DNA from: Bacteroidota bacterium
Lineage (GTDB): Bacteria > Bacteroidota > Bacteroidia > Flavobacteriales > Flavobacteriaceae
Length of the DNA stretch: 64,000 nucleotides
NCBI GenBank assembly: GCA_018829465.1
Contig: JAHJTN010000007.1
Span: forward strand, 1-64,000
Reading direction: 5' to 3'
Below are positions 17,475 through 26,229 of the stretch, piece by piece. A program made the position numbers and the translations under genes. The notes beneath the pieces are model-generated. The model saw only the letters and a program-made list of their open reading frames with translations. It was not told where the DNA came from and made no database searches. The stretch's first letter is position 1. Each line of letters opens with the position of its first letter.

Positions 17475-17603
17475 GATATTTAAAATTGCATGATAAAGTT
17501 CGATATTCTAATCTCTTAAAAACCTGATATTTGTCATGTATTCAAAAAAATATGTCCATTTCATTGCCCACAGTCTAAAAGAAAGTTTGTGAGAAGCAAG
17601 CAT

Positions 17604-17640
17604 AAAAAATCCCGAAAAGTTTTAAAAACTTTTCGGGATT
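17604..17640 (-). terminator. Terminator after tRNA-Arg
   Basis: On the minus strand a near-perfect 16-bp stem (AATCCCGAAAAGTTTT paired with AAAACTTTTCGGGATT) is followed by TTTTTT, 12 bases past the tRNA 3' end. Confidence 0.85.
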
Positions 17641-17651
17641 ATATGAATTAG

Positions 17652-17725
17652 TGACCGCGGAGGGATTCGAACCCCCAACCCTCAGAGCCGAAATCTGATA
17701 TTCTATCCAGTTGAACTACGCAGCC
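17652..17725 (-). tRNA. tRNA-Arg (anticodon TCG)
   Basis: The minus strand folds into a cloverleaf with acceptor GGCTGCG/CGCGGTC (G-T pairs at 2-71 and 4-69), anticodon stem TCAGA/TCTGA with loop TTTCGGC, and T loop TTCGAAT. The anticodon is TCG. CCA is not encoded. Confidence 0.92.
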
Positions 17726-17758
17726 GTTTTTATCTTCCTTCGAAGGATAAAGTGGGAG

Positions 17759-17790
17759 CAAAGGTAAACTTAGTTGGGCTAATTTTCAAA
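17759..17790 (-). promoter_or_regulatory. Promoter of tRNA-Arg
   Basis: The minus strand has TTTG, 20 bases, then TACCTTTG (exact TAnnTTTG), 33 bases upstream of the tRNA, in the gap after the yqeY stop. Confidence 0.75.
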
Positions 17791-17800
17791 CCCTTTTTCC

Positions 17801-18244
17801 CTATGCTAAAAGTTTTTTTACAATGCCGGAAATGGTTTTGCCATCTGCCCGACCTGCCAATTTTTGGGAGGCCGCACCCATCACCTTTCCCATATCTTTA
17901 ATACCAGATGCGCCGGTTTGGGTGATGATTTCTTGGATAATAACAGTTATCTCGGCTTCGCTGAGTTGTTTCGGTAAAAAAGTTTCAATTATTGCAATTT
18001 GAGCCAGCTCTGGCGTTGCCAAATCGGATCTGTTTTGTTGTTCGTAAATGGCCGCACTGTCTCTTCGTTGCTTGACCAGCTTCTGCAACAAAGTCATTTC
18101 TTCTGCTTCTGAAACTTCCTTGCTTCCACCGGTTTTCGCCAATAATATAGCCGATTTTATGGCGCGCAAGGCTTCAAGCGCCTGACTGTCTTTGTTTTTC
18201 ATGGCGGTTTTCATAGCCTCCATAACTTTTGATTCTAAACTCAT
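17801..18244 (-). CDS. GatB/YqeY domain protein
   Basis: The 147-residue protein of the YqeY family resembles the C-terminal tail domain of the GatB subunit of tRNA amidotransferase and may bind tRNA. Features are the N-terminal helix MSLESKVMEAMKTAMKNKDSQALEALRAIKSAI, the TFLPKQLSEAEI segment, and the conserved MGKVMGAASQKLAGRADGKTISGIVKKLL end. I chose MSLES as the start because the nine residues before it are not family-like. It follows ftsZ by 54 bases and probably shares the dcw transcript. Confidence 0.88.
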   Translation of the reverse strand: MSLESKVMEAMKTAMKNKDSQALEALRAIKSAILLAKTGGSKEVSEAEEMTLLQKLVKQRRDSAAIYEQQNRSDLATPELAQIAIIETFLPKQLSEAEITVIIQEIITQTGASGIKDMGKVMGAASQKLAGRADGKTISGIVKKLLA

Positions 18245-18298
18245 AAACTGTCTTTTTTTTTGTAGTGGCAAAGATACCTTTTTTAAAAGTATTCAACA

Positions 18299-20248
18299 CT
18301 AATCCACGTTGTCGTGCAAAAAGGAATTGTTTGTTTTTAAATTGATCTCCTTATTCTCATCTACAGATAGGCTGGTTCTGGAGAGGTTGTGTTGAGATGA
18401 AATTCTTTGTTCCAATTCAACACCCATGCGCTTGTATGCCGGTTCTTTTTCATACTCTTCGATGCGTGCAGAACTGTGGTTAAATTTGTAATTGAATTCC
18501 TTCATTTTTCTACGACGTTCATCTGCACGGGCTTTTAAAACATGGCTGATGGGGCCGTCAAATGGATCTGCATGTTCATCAGCCGGTTTTGAGTCGGTTG
18601 AGGTTTCTTTCTCCATCACCGTTTTTTTGAAATCCGTTTCCGGGTCTGCCACCTCAGCCTTCTTTTCTTGAGGCGCTTTAGAATTGACCAAAGCATTTTC
18701 AAAATCCATATAATCTTCCAAACTGTATTTCTTCATTCCTGTTTCATCCGAAGCTTCAAACGGAATAAACTCTTTGGCTTCGTTTACTTCAATTTCGTGA
18801 ATGTCGTGTCTGACTTTATCGTCATCTTTGTTTATAGACAAGTGCTCTGTCTGTTCTTTTTCTGTGCGCCGTTCTTTAGGCAAATCAAAAGTTAAAGTAA
18901 CTTGCTTTTCGTCATAAATGTTGTGCGAAAGGTCATCTTGAGTCGCTTTTGTCGTGGTGTCAAATTCCTCGTTAGGGGTGTCTTCCATTTCATGAATGAC
19001 AAATGTGTCTGTTTCTAGTGATTTGATTTCTTCGTAATCAACCACTATCGTGTTACGAATGGAATCATCGGTTTTAATTAATACGTTTTCCTCAATATTG
19101 TTTTCCAAATTATTGCTTTGGATGTTTTCCTTTGGTACTTTCTTTTCAAAGTTGTGCTCAAGGGTAGAAAATGACGCTTTGGGTGTCAGATCTTGTTCGG
19201 CTTTTTGCTCTTCTTCAAGCGTGTGGATGATTTTTTTAGATTCTGTATGTACAATTTCGTTTTGCTGTTCCGGATGAAAGCCGGTGGCTATGACCGTAAC
19301 CGATATGGCGTCTTCAAGTGTTTCATCTTCGCCTACCCCCATGATGATGTTAGCGCCATTTCCGGCTTCAGATTGAATGTGGTCGTTGATTTCGCCGATT
19401 TCATCCAGCGTGATTTCATCCGACCCGAAAACAATGAGCAACAAGACGTTTTTAGCTCCGGTGATTTTGTTGTCGTTGAGTAGGGGTGAATCAAGTGCTT
19501 TGATGATGGCTTCTTGGGCGCGGTTTTCGCCTTTTGCTTTGGCAGAGCCCATAATGGCTGTACCGCTGTTAGACAAAACGGTTTTGGCATCGTGCAAGTC
19601 GATATTTTGGGTGTAGTGATGTGTGATGACTTCGGCTATGCCTCTCGAAGCGGTGGAAAGTACTTCGTCTGCTTTGGAAAATCCGGCTTTGAATCCCAAG
19701 TTGCCATAGACTTCTCTCAACTTGTTGTTGTTGATAATCACGATAGAATCTACATTTCTCCGAAGGTTTTCCAAGCCTTTTTGGGCTTGTTCATTTCGGA
19801 GTTTTCCTTCAAATGAGAATGGCATGGTGACGATGCCTACCGTAAGGATGTTCATGTCCTTGGCCATTTTGGCGATGATGGGTGCGGCTCCGGTGCCCGT
19901 GCCACCGCCCATGCCGGCTGTAATAAACAGCATTTTGGTCTGATGCATCAAAAGTTTTTTGATGTCTTCTACACTTTCCAATGCAGCCCTTTCTCCAATT
20001 TCCGGATTGGCACCTGCGCCCATGCCTTCGGTGAGTGAAACGCCGAGTTGGATTTTGTTGGGCACCGGACTGTTTTCCAGCGCTTGAGCATCGGTGTTGC
20101 AAATAATAAAGTCAACGCCTTTGATGCCTTGTTTGTACATAAAATTGATTGCGTTGCTGCCTCCGCCGCCCACACCAATTACTTTGATGACATGAGATTG
20201 ATTTTTAGGTAAATCAAATGAAATGTTGCCGAATTCTGTATTGTTCAT
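18299..20248 (-). CDS. ftsZ: FtsZ, tubulin-like cell division GTPase
   Basis: The 649-residue protein polymerises into the Z ring at midcell. The GTPase domain (about 1-320) has GVGGGGSNA (26-34) and the tubulin signature MGGGTGTGAAP (113-123). After it comes an unusually long, acidic, low-complexity linker of roughly 300 residues. The C-terminal region (HVLKARADERRRKMKEFNYKFN, then RMGVELEQRI) probably includes the partner-binding end. Long FtsZ tails are typical of Bacteroidota. It follows ftsA by 11 bases, at the end of the dcw cluster. Confidence 0.97.
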   Translation of the reverse strand: MNNTEFGNISFDLPKNQSHVIKVIGVGGGGSNAINFMYKQGIKGVDFIICNTDAQALENSPVPNKIQLGVSLTEGMGAGANPEIGERAALESVEDIKKLLMHQTKMLFITAGMGGGTGTGAAPIIAKMAKDMNILTVGIVTMPFSFEGKLRNEQAQKGLENLRRNVDSIVIINNNKLREVYGNLGFKAGFSKADEVLSTASRGIAEVITHHYTQNIDLHDAKTVLSNSGTAIMGSAKAKGENRAQEAIIKALDSPLLNDNKITGAKNVLLLIVFGSDEITLDEIGEINDHIQSEAGNGANIIMGVGEDETLEDAISVTVIATGFHPEQQNEIVHTESKKIIHTLEEEQKAEQDLTPKASFSTLEHNFEKKVPKENIQSNNLENNIEENVLIKTDDSIRNTIVVDYEEIKSLETDTFVIHEMEDTPNEEFDTTTKATQDDLSHNIYDEKQVTLTFDLPKERRTEKEQTEHLSINKDDDKVRHDIHEIEVNEAKEFIPFEASDETGMKKYSLEDYMDFENALVNSKAPQEKKAEVADPETDFKKTVMEKETSTDSKPADEHADPFDGPISHVLKARADERRRKMKEFNYKFNHSSARIEEYEKEPAYKRMGVELEQRISSQHNLSRTSLSVDENKEINLKTNNSFLHDNVD

Positions 20249-20259
20249 AACGTTGTATT

Positions 20260-21579
20260 TTATTCTGCGTTGTCTAAAAAGTCTCTAAATTTTTCTGACC
20301 ATCTTTCCAAAAAGTTTCTCCGGATGGGTTTCTGTGGTTCGTGCTCCACTTTGGTCAATGGTTTTTCTTCTGCGGATTGGGGCGATTCCTTACCTGGAAT
20401 TTCTACGTATTTGTGTCTGCTGTTTTCCAATGCGTTCATCAACAAACCTACGGCTGTGGCATACACCGGACTCGTAGCCTCCGAATCCGAATCTCCGGCC
20501 AAATGCTCGTTTGGAAAACCGATACGGGTGTCCATCCCCGTGATGTATTCCACCAATTGCTTGAGGTGTTTCAATTGTGCACCGCCACCGGTGAGGACAA
20601 TTCCTGCAATGAGTTTCTTCTTTTGCTCTTCGTGTCCGTAGTTTTTGATTTCTAAATATACCTGCTCAATGATTTCCACCACCCGAGCATGAATGATTTT
20701 TGAAAGGTTTTTTAGGGTAATTTCTTTAGGATCGCGTCCTCTTAAACCGGGTATGGACACAATTTCATTCTCTTTGTTTTCGCCGGGCCAGGCAGAACCA
20801 AATTTAATTTTCAACAACTCGGCTTGTTTTTCAATAATAGAACAACCTTCTTTGATGTCTTCGGTAATCACGTTACCGCCAAACGGAATGACAGCCGTGT
20901 GCCGAATAATTCCATCTTTAAAAATTGCCAGATCTGTAGTGCCGCCGCCTATGTCGATGAGTGCCACACCGGCTTCTTTTTCCTCCTGACTGAGTACCGC
21001 GTCTGCCGAAGCAAGCGGCTCTAAGGTGATCTCTGCCAGTTCTAAGCCGGCACTTTTAATACATCGCCCCACATTGCGAATAGAGGATAACTGACCCACA
21101 ACAACGTGGAAATTTGCTTCTAACCGCCCGCCATACATCCCGATAGGTTCTTTGATTTCGGGCTGCCCATCTACCTTGTATTCTTGTGGCAGTACGTGGA
21201 TGATTTCTTCGCCGGGCAACATGGCCAATTTATACACCTGACTCACCAGTTTTTCGATGTCTTTTGGGTCTATAACCGCTTCTGAATTGCTTCGGGTAAT
21301 GTAATCGCTGTGTTGCAAACTGCGAATATGTTGGCCTGCAATTCCCACAACTACCTCTTTGATTTTCATGCTGGTTTGCGTTTCCGCATCTTGCACAGCC
21401 GCTTGTATAGATTGAATGGTTTGCGTGATGTTGTTTACAACACCTCTGTGAACGCCTAAGCTTTTGGCTCGGCCAATGCCCAAAATTTCAACCTTGCCGT
21501 ATTCGTTGTAGGCACCTATCATTGCCACAATTTTTGTGGTACCGATATCGAGCCCGACTGCTATGTTTTTATATTCCAT
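20260..21579 (-). CDS. ftsA: FtsA, actin-like division protein
   Basis: The 439-residue actin-fold ATPase tethers FtsZ to the inner membrane. The nucleotide-binding signatures are present: GLDIGTTKIVAMIG at the N-terminus, ALIDIGGGTTDLAIF in the middle, and GIVLTGGGAQLKHL. The SHS2/1C domain lies around 85-165. The end RRNFLERWSEKFRDFLDNAE is a basic amphipathic helix, the usual membrane-targeting element. The start overlaps the ftsQ end by 11 bases, which points to translational coupling. Confidence 0.96.
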   Translation of the reverse strand: MEYKNIAVGLDIGTTKIVAMIGAYNEYGKVEILGIGRAKSLGVHRGVVNNITQTIQSIQAAVQDAETQTSMKIKEVVVGIAGQHIRSLQHSDYITRSNSEAVIDPKDIEKLVSQVYKLAMLPGEEIIHVLPQEYKVDGQPEIKEPIGMYGGRLEANFHVVVGQLSSIRNVGRCIKSAGLELAEITLEPLASADAVLSQEEKEAGVALIDIGGGTTDLAIFKDGIIRHTAVIPFGGNVITEDIKEGCSIIEKQAELLKIKFGSAWPGENKENEIVSIPGLRGRDPKEITLKNLSKIIHARVVEIIEQVYLEIKNYGHEEQKKKLIAGIVLTGGGAQLKHLKQLVEYITGMDTRIGFPNEHLAGDSDSEATSPVYATAVGLLMNALENSRHKYVEIPGKESPQSAEEKPLTKVEHEPQKPIRRNFLERWSEKFRDFLDNAE

Positions 21580-22303
21580 TTTCCGTTTTTTTTGTACAAA
21601 CCAATTGATTGGGATATTGAAGGTTTATTTTTTCATACATTTCGTGAAGCCCGTGTTTGTCTGCATAGACCATAAAGGACTTTAAATTCATCAATTTATT
21701 GTGCATATTTGTCGCGTCACCCATTTCAATTTTGTAATCATATAATCTTGTAGAAAGTTCAAACTTTCCATTTTCTAAATATTCAATTGACACTATGCTT
21801 TTTTCCAATACTTTATCTTTTTGTATCCAAAGCAGCATTTGTCTTACGGTTTCCTTAGTGTCTCCGTCCAAAAGACCTTTTACCAAGGGAACGCGTGCCG
21901 AGTGTAAACCGGAAAGTGGCATGACACCGCCTCGATTGTCCAAGTAAAACGGATTGTCGTTAACCACCCGTGCCAACGGTGTTTTTTGTTCAATGACTAC
22001 CTCAATTTGCTTATCAACAGTTAAATAGACATTGGCGTCCTGCACAAACGGATTGGCTTTTACCCTTTTTTCCAAGGTATTCAAATCTACTTCAGAAATC
22101 ACAAATGATAAGGAATTGCCGTTTTTTTGTATTAACAATTTATTAACCATAGAGTCTGTCAAATACGCTGTGGTAAGTCCTTTAAAGTGTACCTGAATGC
22201 CTTGGGTCTCTTGTCTGTCAAATCGTTGGTTGGTAAAAGCAACCAATCCGAGTGCTATGCCCGAAATAAAAATGTTACCTATAAATAACCAATTGATTTT
22301 CAT
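21569..22303 (-). CDS. ftsQ: FtsQ, bitopic division protein
   Basis: The 244-residue protein has a short cytoplasmic tail, one membrane helix (about 4-24) and a periplasmic POTRA-like region starting around residue 36, then the segment VVIEQKTPLARV and YLDNRGGVMPLSG typical of FtsQ. It links early and late divisome proteins. Sequence conservation is low, so the call rests on topology and position between murC and ftsA. Its ATGAAA start is preceded directly by the dispersed repeat, which separates it from murC. Confidence 0.88.
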   Translation of the reverse strand: MKINWLFIGNIFISGIALGLVAFTNQRFDRQETQGIQVHFKGLTTAYLTDSMVNKLLIQKNGNSLSFVISEVDLNTLEKRVKANPFVQDANVYLTVDKQIEVVIEQKTPLARVVNDNPFYLDNRGGVMPLSGLHSARVPLVKGLLDGDTKETVRQMLLWIQKDKVLEKSIVSIEYLENGKFELSTRLYDYKIEMGDATNMHNKLMNLKSFMVYADKHGLHEMYEKINLQYPNQLVCTKKTENGI

Positions 22304-22419
22304 TTGTTTATATTTATTGTTTTTTAATCGGTCATGTTTCGACTGCGCTCAGCACAGGCATGGAACGCCCTAGTATAATCATACTTCTGTGTGTCAATAA
22401 TTTTACTTGGGCGTTTCAT
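22304..22419 (-). repeat. Dispersed start-codon-linked repeat, copy B (between murC and ftsQ)
   Basis: This 116-bp unit is the same as A1: ATGAAACGCCC start, TAGGGCGTTCCATGCC, core TGCTGAGCGCAGTCGAAACA, and an A/T-rich end ATAAATATAAACAA abutting the ftsQ ATGAAA. Its first bases overlap the murC stop (TCATGA). Removing one unit would recreate a direct ATGA overlap between murC and ftsQ. Confidence 0.92.
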
Positions 22420-23762
22420 GATAATAAAATATTTTTGATGGGTTCTACAAGTGTCGAAATGTCACCGGCTCCTAGGGTAATCAAAATTTCTGTAGTGTCT
22501 TTTTTAATGTTTTGTAATAAGGCTTCTTTTGTCAGGATTTTTTTATGAGTGTGGTCTATTTTATCAAGTAACCATTTGGCATCAATACCGGGGATAGGAT
22601 GCTCACGAGCCGGATAAATTTCCAGTAAAATAACTTGATTAAATGCGGCCAACTCTCGTGCAAAAGCATCTCCAAAATCTTGGGTTCGGCTAAACAGATG
22701 CGGTTGAAAAATGACGGTTTTGACTTTGTTCGGATAAAAACTTTCCAGTGCTTCCCTCACAGCTGCAATTTCGCTCGGATGGTGTGCATAATCGTCAATA
22801 TAGATTTGATTCGCTGTTTTTATGTGAAAGGCAAACCGCCTTTCTACGCCTTTAAAACTTTGGATGCCATCGCGCAATTTGTCTGCTGAAACACCCCATT
22901 CATAAGCCATGGCGAAGGCTAACAAGGTGTTGAGCAAATTGTGCTTGCCTGGTAGCTGTGATTTGAAATTTGTGTGAATTTTATCAGGTGTTTGTATGTC
23001 AAATTGATAGATGCCTTCTTGAATGCTAAGGTTTGCGATTCGGTAGTCAGCATTTTCACCAAAGCCGTATCGAATTCCAGAAAGCGACAGGTCTTCGTGA
23101 ACAAACACTTTTCCACCTGCAACTATTTTGGCCGTAAATTGCTGAAAGGCTTTTTGGAGTTCGTCGTCGGTTTTATAGATGTCTAAATGATCGGCATCTG
23201 TGGAGGTAACCGCTGCATAATAGGGATGCAATCTTAAAAAAGACCTATCGTATTCGTCTGCTTCTACAACCAAAGCGTCCGTGCCATCCAAAATCAAATT
23301 GGTGTCGTAGTTCTGGCTGATGCCACCCAAAATAGCTGTAATTTTCATTCCGCTGTGCTTCAAAAGATGCGCCAATAGGGTGGAGGTGGTTGTTTTGCCA
23401 TGTGTGCCGCCTACTGCCAAACATTTGGTTTCCGCAGATAGTCGCCCCAATAGTTCCGAACGCTTAAGTATCTCAAATCCTTCCGATTTAAAATAGTTCA
23501 ACAAATTTGAACTTTCAGGAATAGCAGGTGTAAACACGACCAAGGTTTCTTTCGGATTCAAAAACTGAGCATCTACCAGGGCAATTTCATCCTTGTAAAT
23601 CACCGTGATTCCTTTTGCCGATAATTTTTGTGTAAGCTGCGTCTCTGTTTTGTCGTAGCCCGCCACTTTGTGTCCTGTCTCTTTTGCATAAAATGCCAAT
23701 GCACTCATGCCGATGCCGCCGATGCCTATAAAATAGATATAATGTTTGTTTAGCGGATTCAT
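22416..23762 (-). CDS. murC: MurC, UDP-MurNAc--L-alanine ligase
   Basis: The 448-residue cytoplasmic ligase adds L-Ala to UDP-MurNAc, the first step of stem peptide synthesis. The N-terminal Rossmann motif is [14 protein letters not shown] (14-27), the P-loop is [23 protein letters not shown] is the metal and substrate segment, and [10 protein letters not shown] is the MurC-specific motif. It overlaps the murG stop by 4 bases (ATGA). The 3' end runs into repeat copy B. Confidence 0.96.
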   Translation of the reverse strand: MNPLNKHYIYFIGIGGIGMSALAFYAKETGHKVAGYDKTETQLTQKLSAKGITVIYKDEIALVDAQFLNPKETLVVFTPAIPESSNLLNYFKSEGFEILKRSELLGRLSAETKCLAVGGTHGKTTTSTLLAHLLKHSGMKITAILGGISQNYDTNLILDGTDALVVEADEYDRSFLRLHPYYAAVTSTDADHLDIYKTDDELQKAFQQFTAKIVAGGKVFVHEDLSLSGIRYGFGENADYRIANLSIQEGIYQFDIQTPDKIHTNFKSQLPGKHNLLNTLLAFAMAYEWGVSADKLRDGIQSFKGVERRFAFHIKTANQIYIDDYAHHPSEIAAVREALESFYPNKVKTVIFQPHLFSRTQDFGDAFARELAAFNQVILLEIYPAREHPIPGIDAKWLLDKIDHTHKKILTKEALLQNIKKDTTEILITLGAGDISTLVEPIKNILLS

Positions 23763-24856
23763 GTTTTTTTGGAGATCAGTTTTTCGACTTCTGCTACAAT
23801 CATTTCTGTTGCATGTGGTTTTGCCAGTTTTTTAATGGCTTTTCCCAATTTCTCTCTCGCTTCTTTTGATGTCAGAAGCGGAGCGATTACCTTTTCAAAA
23901 TTCTGTGAGGCTTCAGATTCCTTCAATACCAATGCCGCCTCCTGTTTGGCAATGGCCCATGCGTTTTTAGTTTGATGGTCTTCAGCTACATTGGGCGATG
24001 GAATGAAAATCACCGGTTTTCCTGCCAAACAAAGTTCCGAAACGGTCAGTGCGCCGGATCTTGACAGTATAAGATGGGCCGTTTCATAGGCTTTGTCCAT
24101 CTCCACAATAAACGGAACCACACGTACAGCATCGCTGTTGTACTTTTTGTAAGCTTCATAGTATAATTTACCTGTCTGCCATAGGATTTGTACACCCTCT
24201 TTTTGCAGAAAATCTAGTTTTTCTTCGATGAGTAAGTTTATGTTGCGGGCGCCCAAACTTCCGCCTAAAACCAACAGTGTGGTTTTATTTTCATCGAGTT
24301 CGAAATGTGAGAAGGCCTCTTTTTTGTTTTCTGATGAAACCATCAAATCTCTCCGAACCGGATTTCCTGTTAATACAATTTTTTCTGCCGGGAAAAACGT
24401 CTCTAAACCTTCATAAGCCACACAAATCGTATCCACCCGCGATCCCAATATCTTGTTTGTGATGCCCGGATAGGAATTTTGCTCTTGTATCAGTGTCGGT
24501 ATTTTCTGCTGTGTGGCAGCGTATAAAAGAGGCCCGCTGGCAAACCCGCCTGTACCGATGACCACATCGGGTTGGAATTTTTTGATGATTTTCTTCGATT
24601 TTTGTAAACTTGAAATTAGTTTTAATGGAAAGTTTAGGTTTTTGAGTGTTAATTTTCGTTGCAAACCCGATATCCAAAGACCTTCTATCTCAAATCCCGA
24701 TTGGGGTACTTTTTCCATCTCCATTTTGTCTTTTGCACCTACAAATAAGAATTGGGCATCACTGTATTTTTGACGAAGAGCCTGCGCTACAGCAATGGCC
24801 GGATAAATATGTCCGCCCGTTCCGCCTCCCGATAAAATAAATTTTAAAGGTTCCAT
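23759..24856 (-). CDS. murG: MurG, lipid II synthase (GlcNAc transferase)
   Basis: The 365-residue peripheral membrane glycosyltransferase (GT28) moves GlcNAc from UDP-GlcNAc to lipid I. It begins with the glycine-rich loop [15 protein letters not shown], contains [14 protein letters not shown] and the donor-site [10 protein letters not shown], and has the late [22 protein letters not shown] segment. The frame extends 11 codons upstream, but [12 protein letters not shown] is the natural start and is preceded by an A-rich CAACAG. A 136-base gap to the ftsW stop is unusual for this otherwise compact cluster. Confidence 0.95.
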   Translation of the reverse strand: MEPLKFILSGGGTGGHIYPAIAVAQALRQKYSDAQFLFVGAKDKMEMEKVPQSGFEIEGLWISGLQRKLTLKNLNFPLKLISSLQKSKKIIKKFQPDVVIGTGGFASGPLLYAATQQKIPTLIQEQNSYPGITNKILGSRVDTICVAYEGLETFFPAEKIVLTGNPVRRDLMVSSENKKEAFSHFELDENKTTLLVLGGSLGARNINLLIEEKLDFLQKEGVQILWQTGKLYYEAYKKYNSDAVRVVPFIVEMDKAYETAHLILSRSGALTVSELCLAGKPVIFIPSPNVAEDHQTKNAWAIAKQEAALVLKESEASQNFEKVIAPLLTSKEAREKLGKAIKKLAKPHATEMIVAEVEKLISKKT

Positions 24857-24992
24857 CTGTTGATATTTACTTCTTTCTACCACTTTCAATACAAGTATTT
24901 TTTAGGTCACTCTTCAATGATATGCTTGAATGCTCGATCTTATTATTCTTTTTTATAGGTTTTTAAAATTTGAGATTGGACATTTTAAACTT

Positions 24993-26228
24993 TCATACAT
25001 TTATAGTTTCTTCTTTGCTTAATACTTCTATCGGATTGGTGCCTTCTGTCACTTCATTTTGTAGATCTTCATTTTCAACCATCTTGTTCCTAGAGGAAAT
25101 GCGGTTGGCACTCACGCTGAGAATGATCCCCAAAGACACACAAGTCATCCAAAGCGATGTGCCGCCGGCACTGAGCAGTGGCAAGGTTTGTCCGGTAACC
25201 GGAAACAAGCCTACGGCCACGCCCATATTGATAAAGGCTTGTAGAATAATAGATAATCCCAGTCCGATGACAATCAATTTGCCGAAATTAGTCGATGCTC
25301 GCCGGGCTATAATTAGGATTCTGAAAAGGATAAACATATAAAGTAGCAATAAGAAAACAGCACCCACTATACCAAATTCTTCAGCGATTATGGCGTAGAT
25401 AAAATCGGAAGAAGATTGCGGTAGAAAGTTCTTTTGGATGCTTTTACCGGGTCCCAAACCAATCAATCCGCCGGTTGCAATGGCAGTTTTTGCCTTGTCT
25501 GCTTGGTAATCGTCTTGGTTGTTTTCATCTGATACAAAATTTTCAATCCGACTGATCCAAGTGTCAACCCGATTGGGCAACATATCAGGAAACGCCTTGG
25601 CAACCAAAATAAAGAAAGTAAGTCCAAGACAGGCAAAGCCCATAATTTTCGCAATGTGTCTTATGGGATGGTTGCCAATGTATGCCAGAACGACAATCAA
25701 CAAAAACGCAATGGCCGTGGTAGAAAAATTAGCCGGAAGCACAAAAGCCAGCATTAACCCGACGGGAAACCAAAGCGTTATTAAAGCCCTTCTGAAAGTG
25801 ATTTCTGTATGAATGTGCCTTGACAAAAATCGCGCTACAAAACTGATGAGTACAATGATGGCAAAGGTTGAAGTTTGAAAACTGATGCCCACATACGGAA
25901 TTTGAATCCACCGGCTGGCATTGGCTCCTGCGATGGTGTTCCCTTGTGTGGCCGTGTAGATGAGTAGCAACAAAGCCACCGGATAGACGATGACCGAAAG
26001 CCCGCTAAAATAGTGATACGGTATCTTGTGGATGCCATACATCATCGTAAAACCAATAAATAAAAGTGAAGCGTGTTTAAATAAATAAGAAAGCGTACTG
26101 CTTTGCCCGTACAAAAACACGAGATTGCTACTCGCGCTATATACAGGCAAAAAAGAAATAAGACCCAACAATGCGACCGCAGCCCACAGTGCTTTGTCTC
26201 CTTCCACATATTTAAACAGGTTTGGCAT
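24993..26228 (-). CDS. ftsW: FtsW, SEDS peptidoglycan glycosyltransferase
   Basis: The 411-residue polytopic membrane protein of the SEDS family polymerises lipid II at the septum together with FtsI. About ten hydrophobic helices are visible. Conserved segments are NASRWIQIPYVGISFQTSTFA, the loop GGLIGLGPGKSIQKNFLPQSSSDFIYAIIAEEFG, and TGQTLPLLSAGGTSLW near the C-terminus. It starts one base past the murD stop. The stop codon forms GTATGAAAG, an ATGAAA-containing joint before the murG gap. Confidence 0.95.
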   Translation of the reverse strand: MPNLFKYVEGDKALWAAVALLGLISFLPVYSASSNLVFLYGQSSTLSYLFKHASLLFIGFTMMYGIHKIPYHYFSGLSVIVYPVALLLLIYTATQGNTIAGANASRWIQIPYVGISFQTSTFAIIVLISFVARFLSRHIHTEITFRRALITLWFPVGLMLAFVLPANFSTTAIAFLLIVVLAYIGNHPIRHIAKIMGFACLGLTFFILVAKAFPDMLPNRVDTWISRIENFVSDENNQDDYQADKAKTAIATGGLIGLGPGKSIQKNFLPQSSSDFIYAIIAEEFGIVGAVFLLLLYMFILFRILIIARRASTNFGKLIVIGLGLSIILQAFINMGVAVGLFPVTGQTLPLLSAGGTSLWMTCVSLGIILSVSANRISSRNKMVENEDLQNEVTEGTNPIEVLSKEETINV

Positions 26229-26229
26229 C

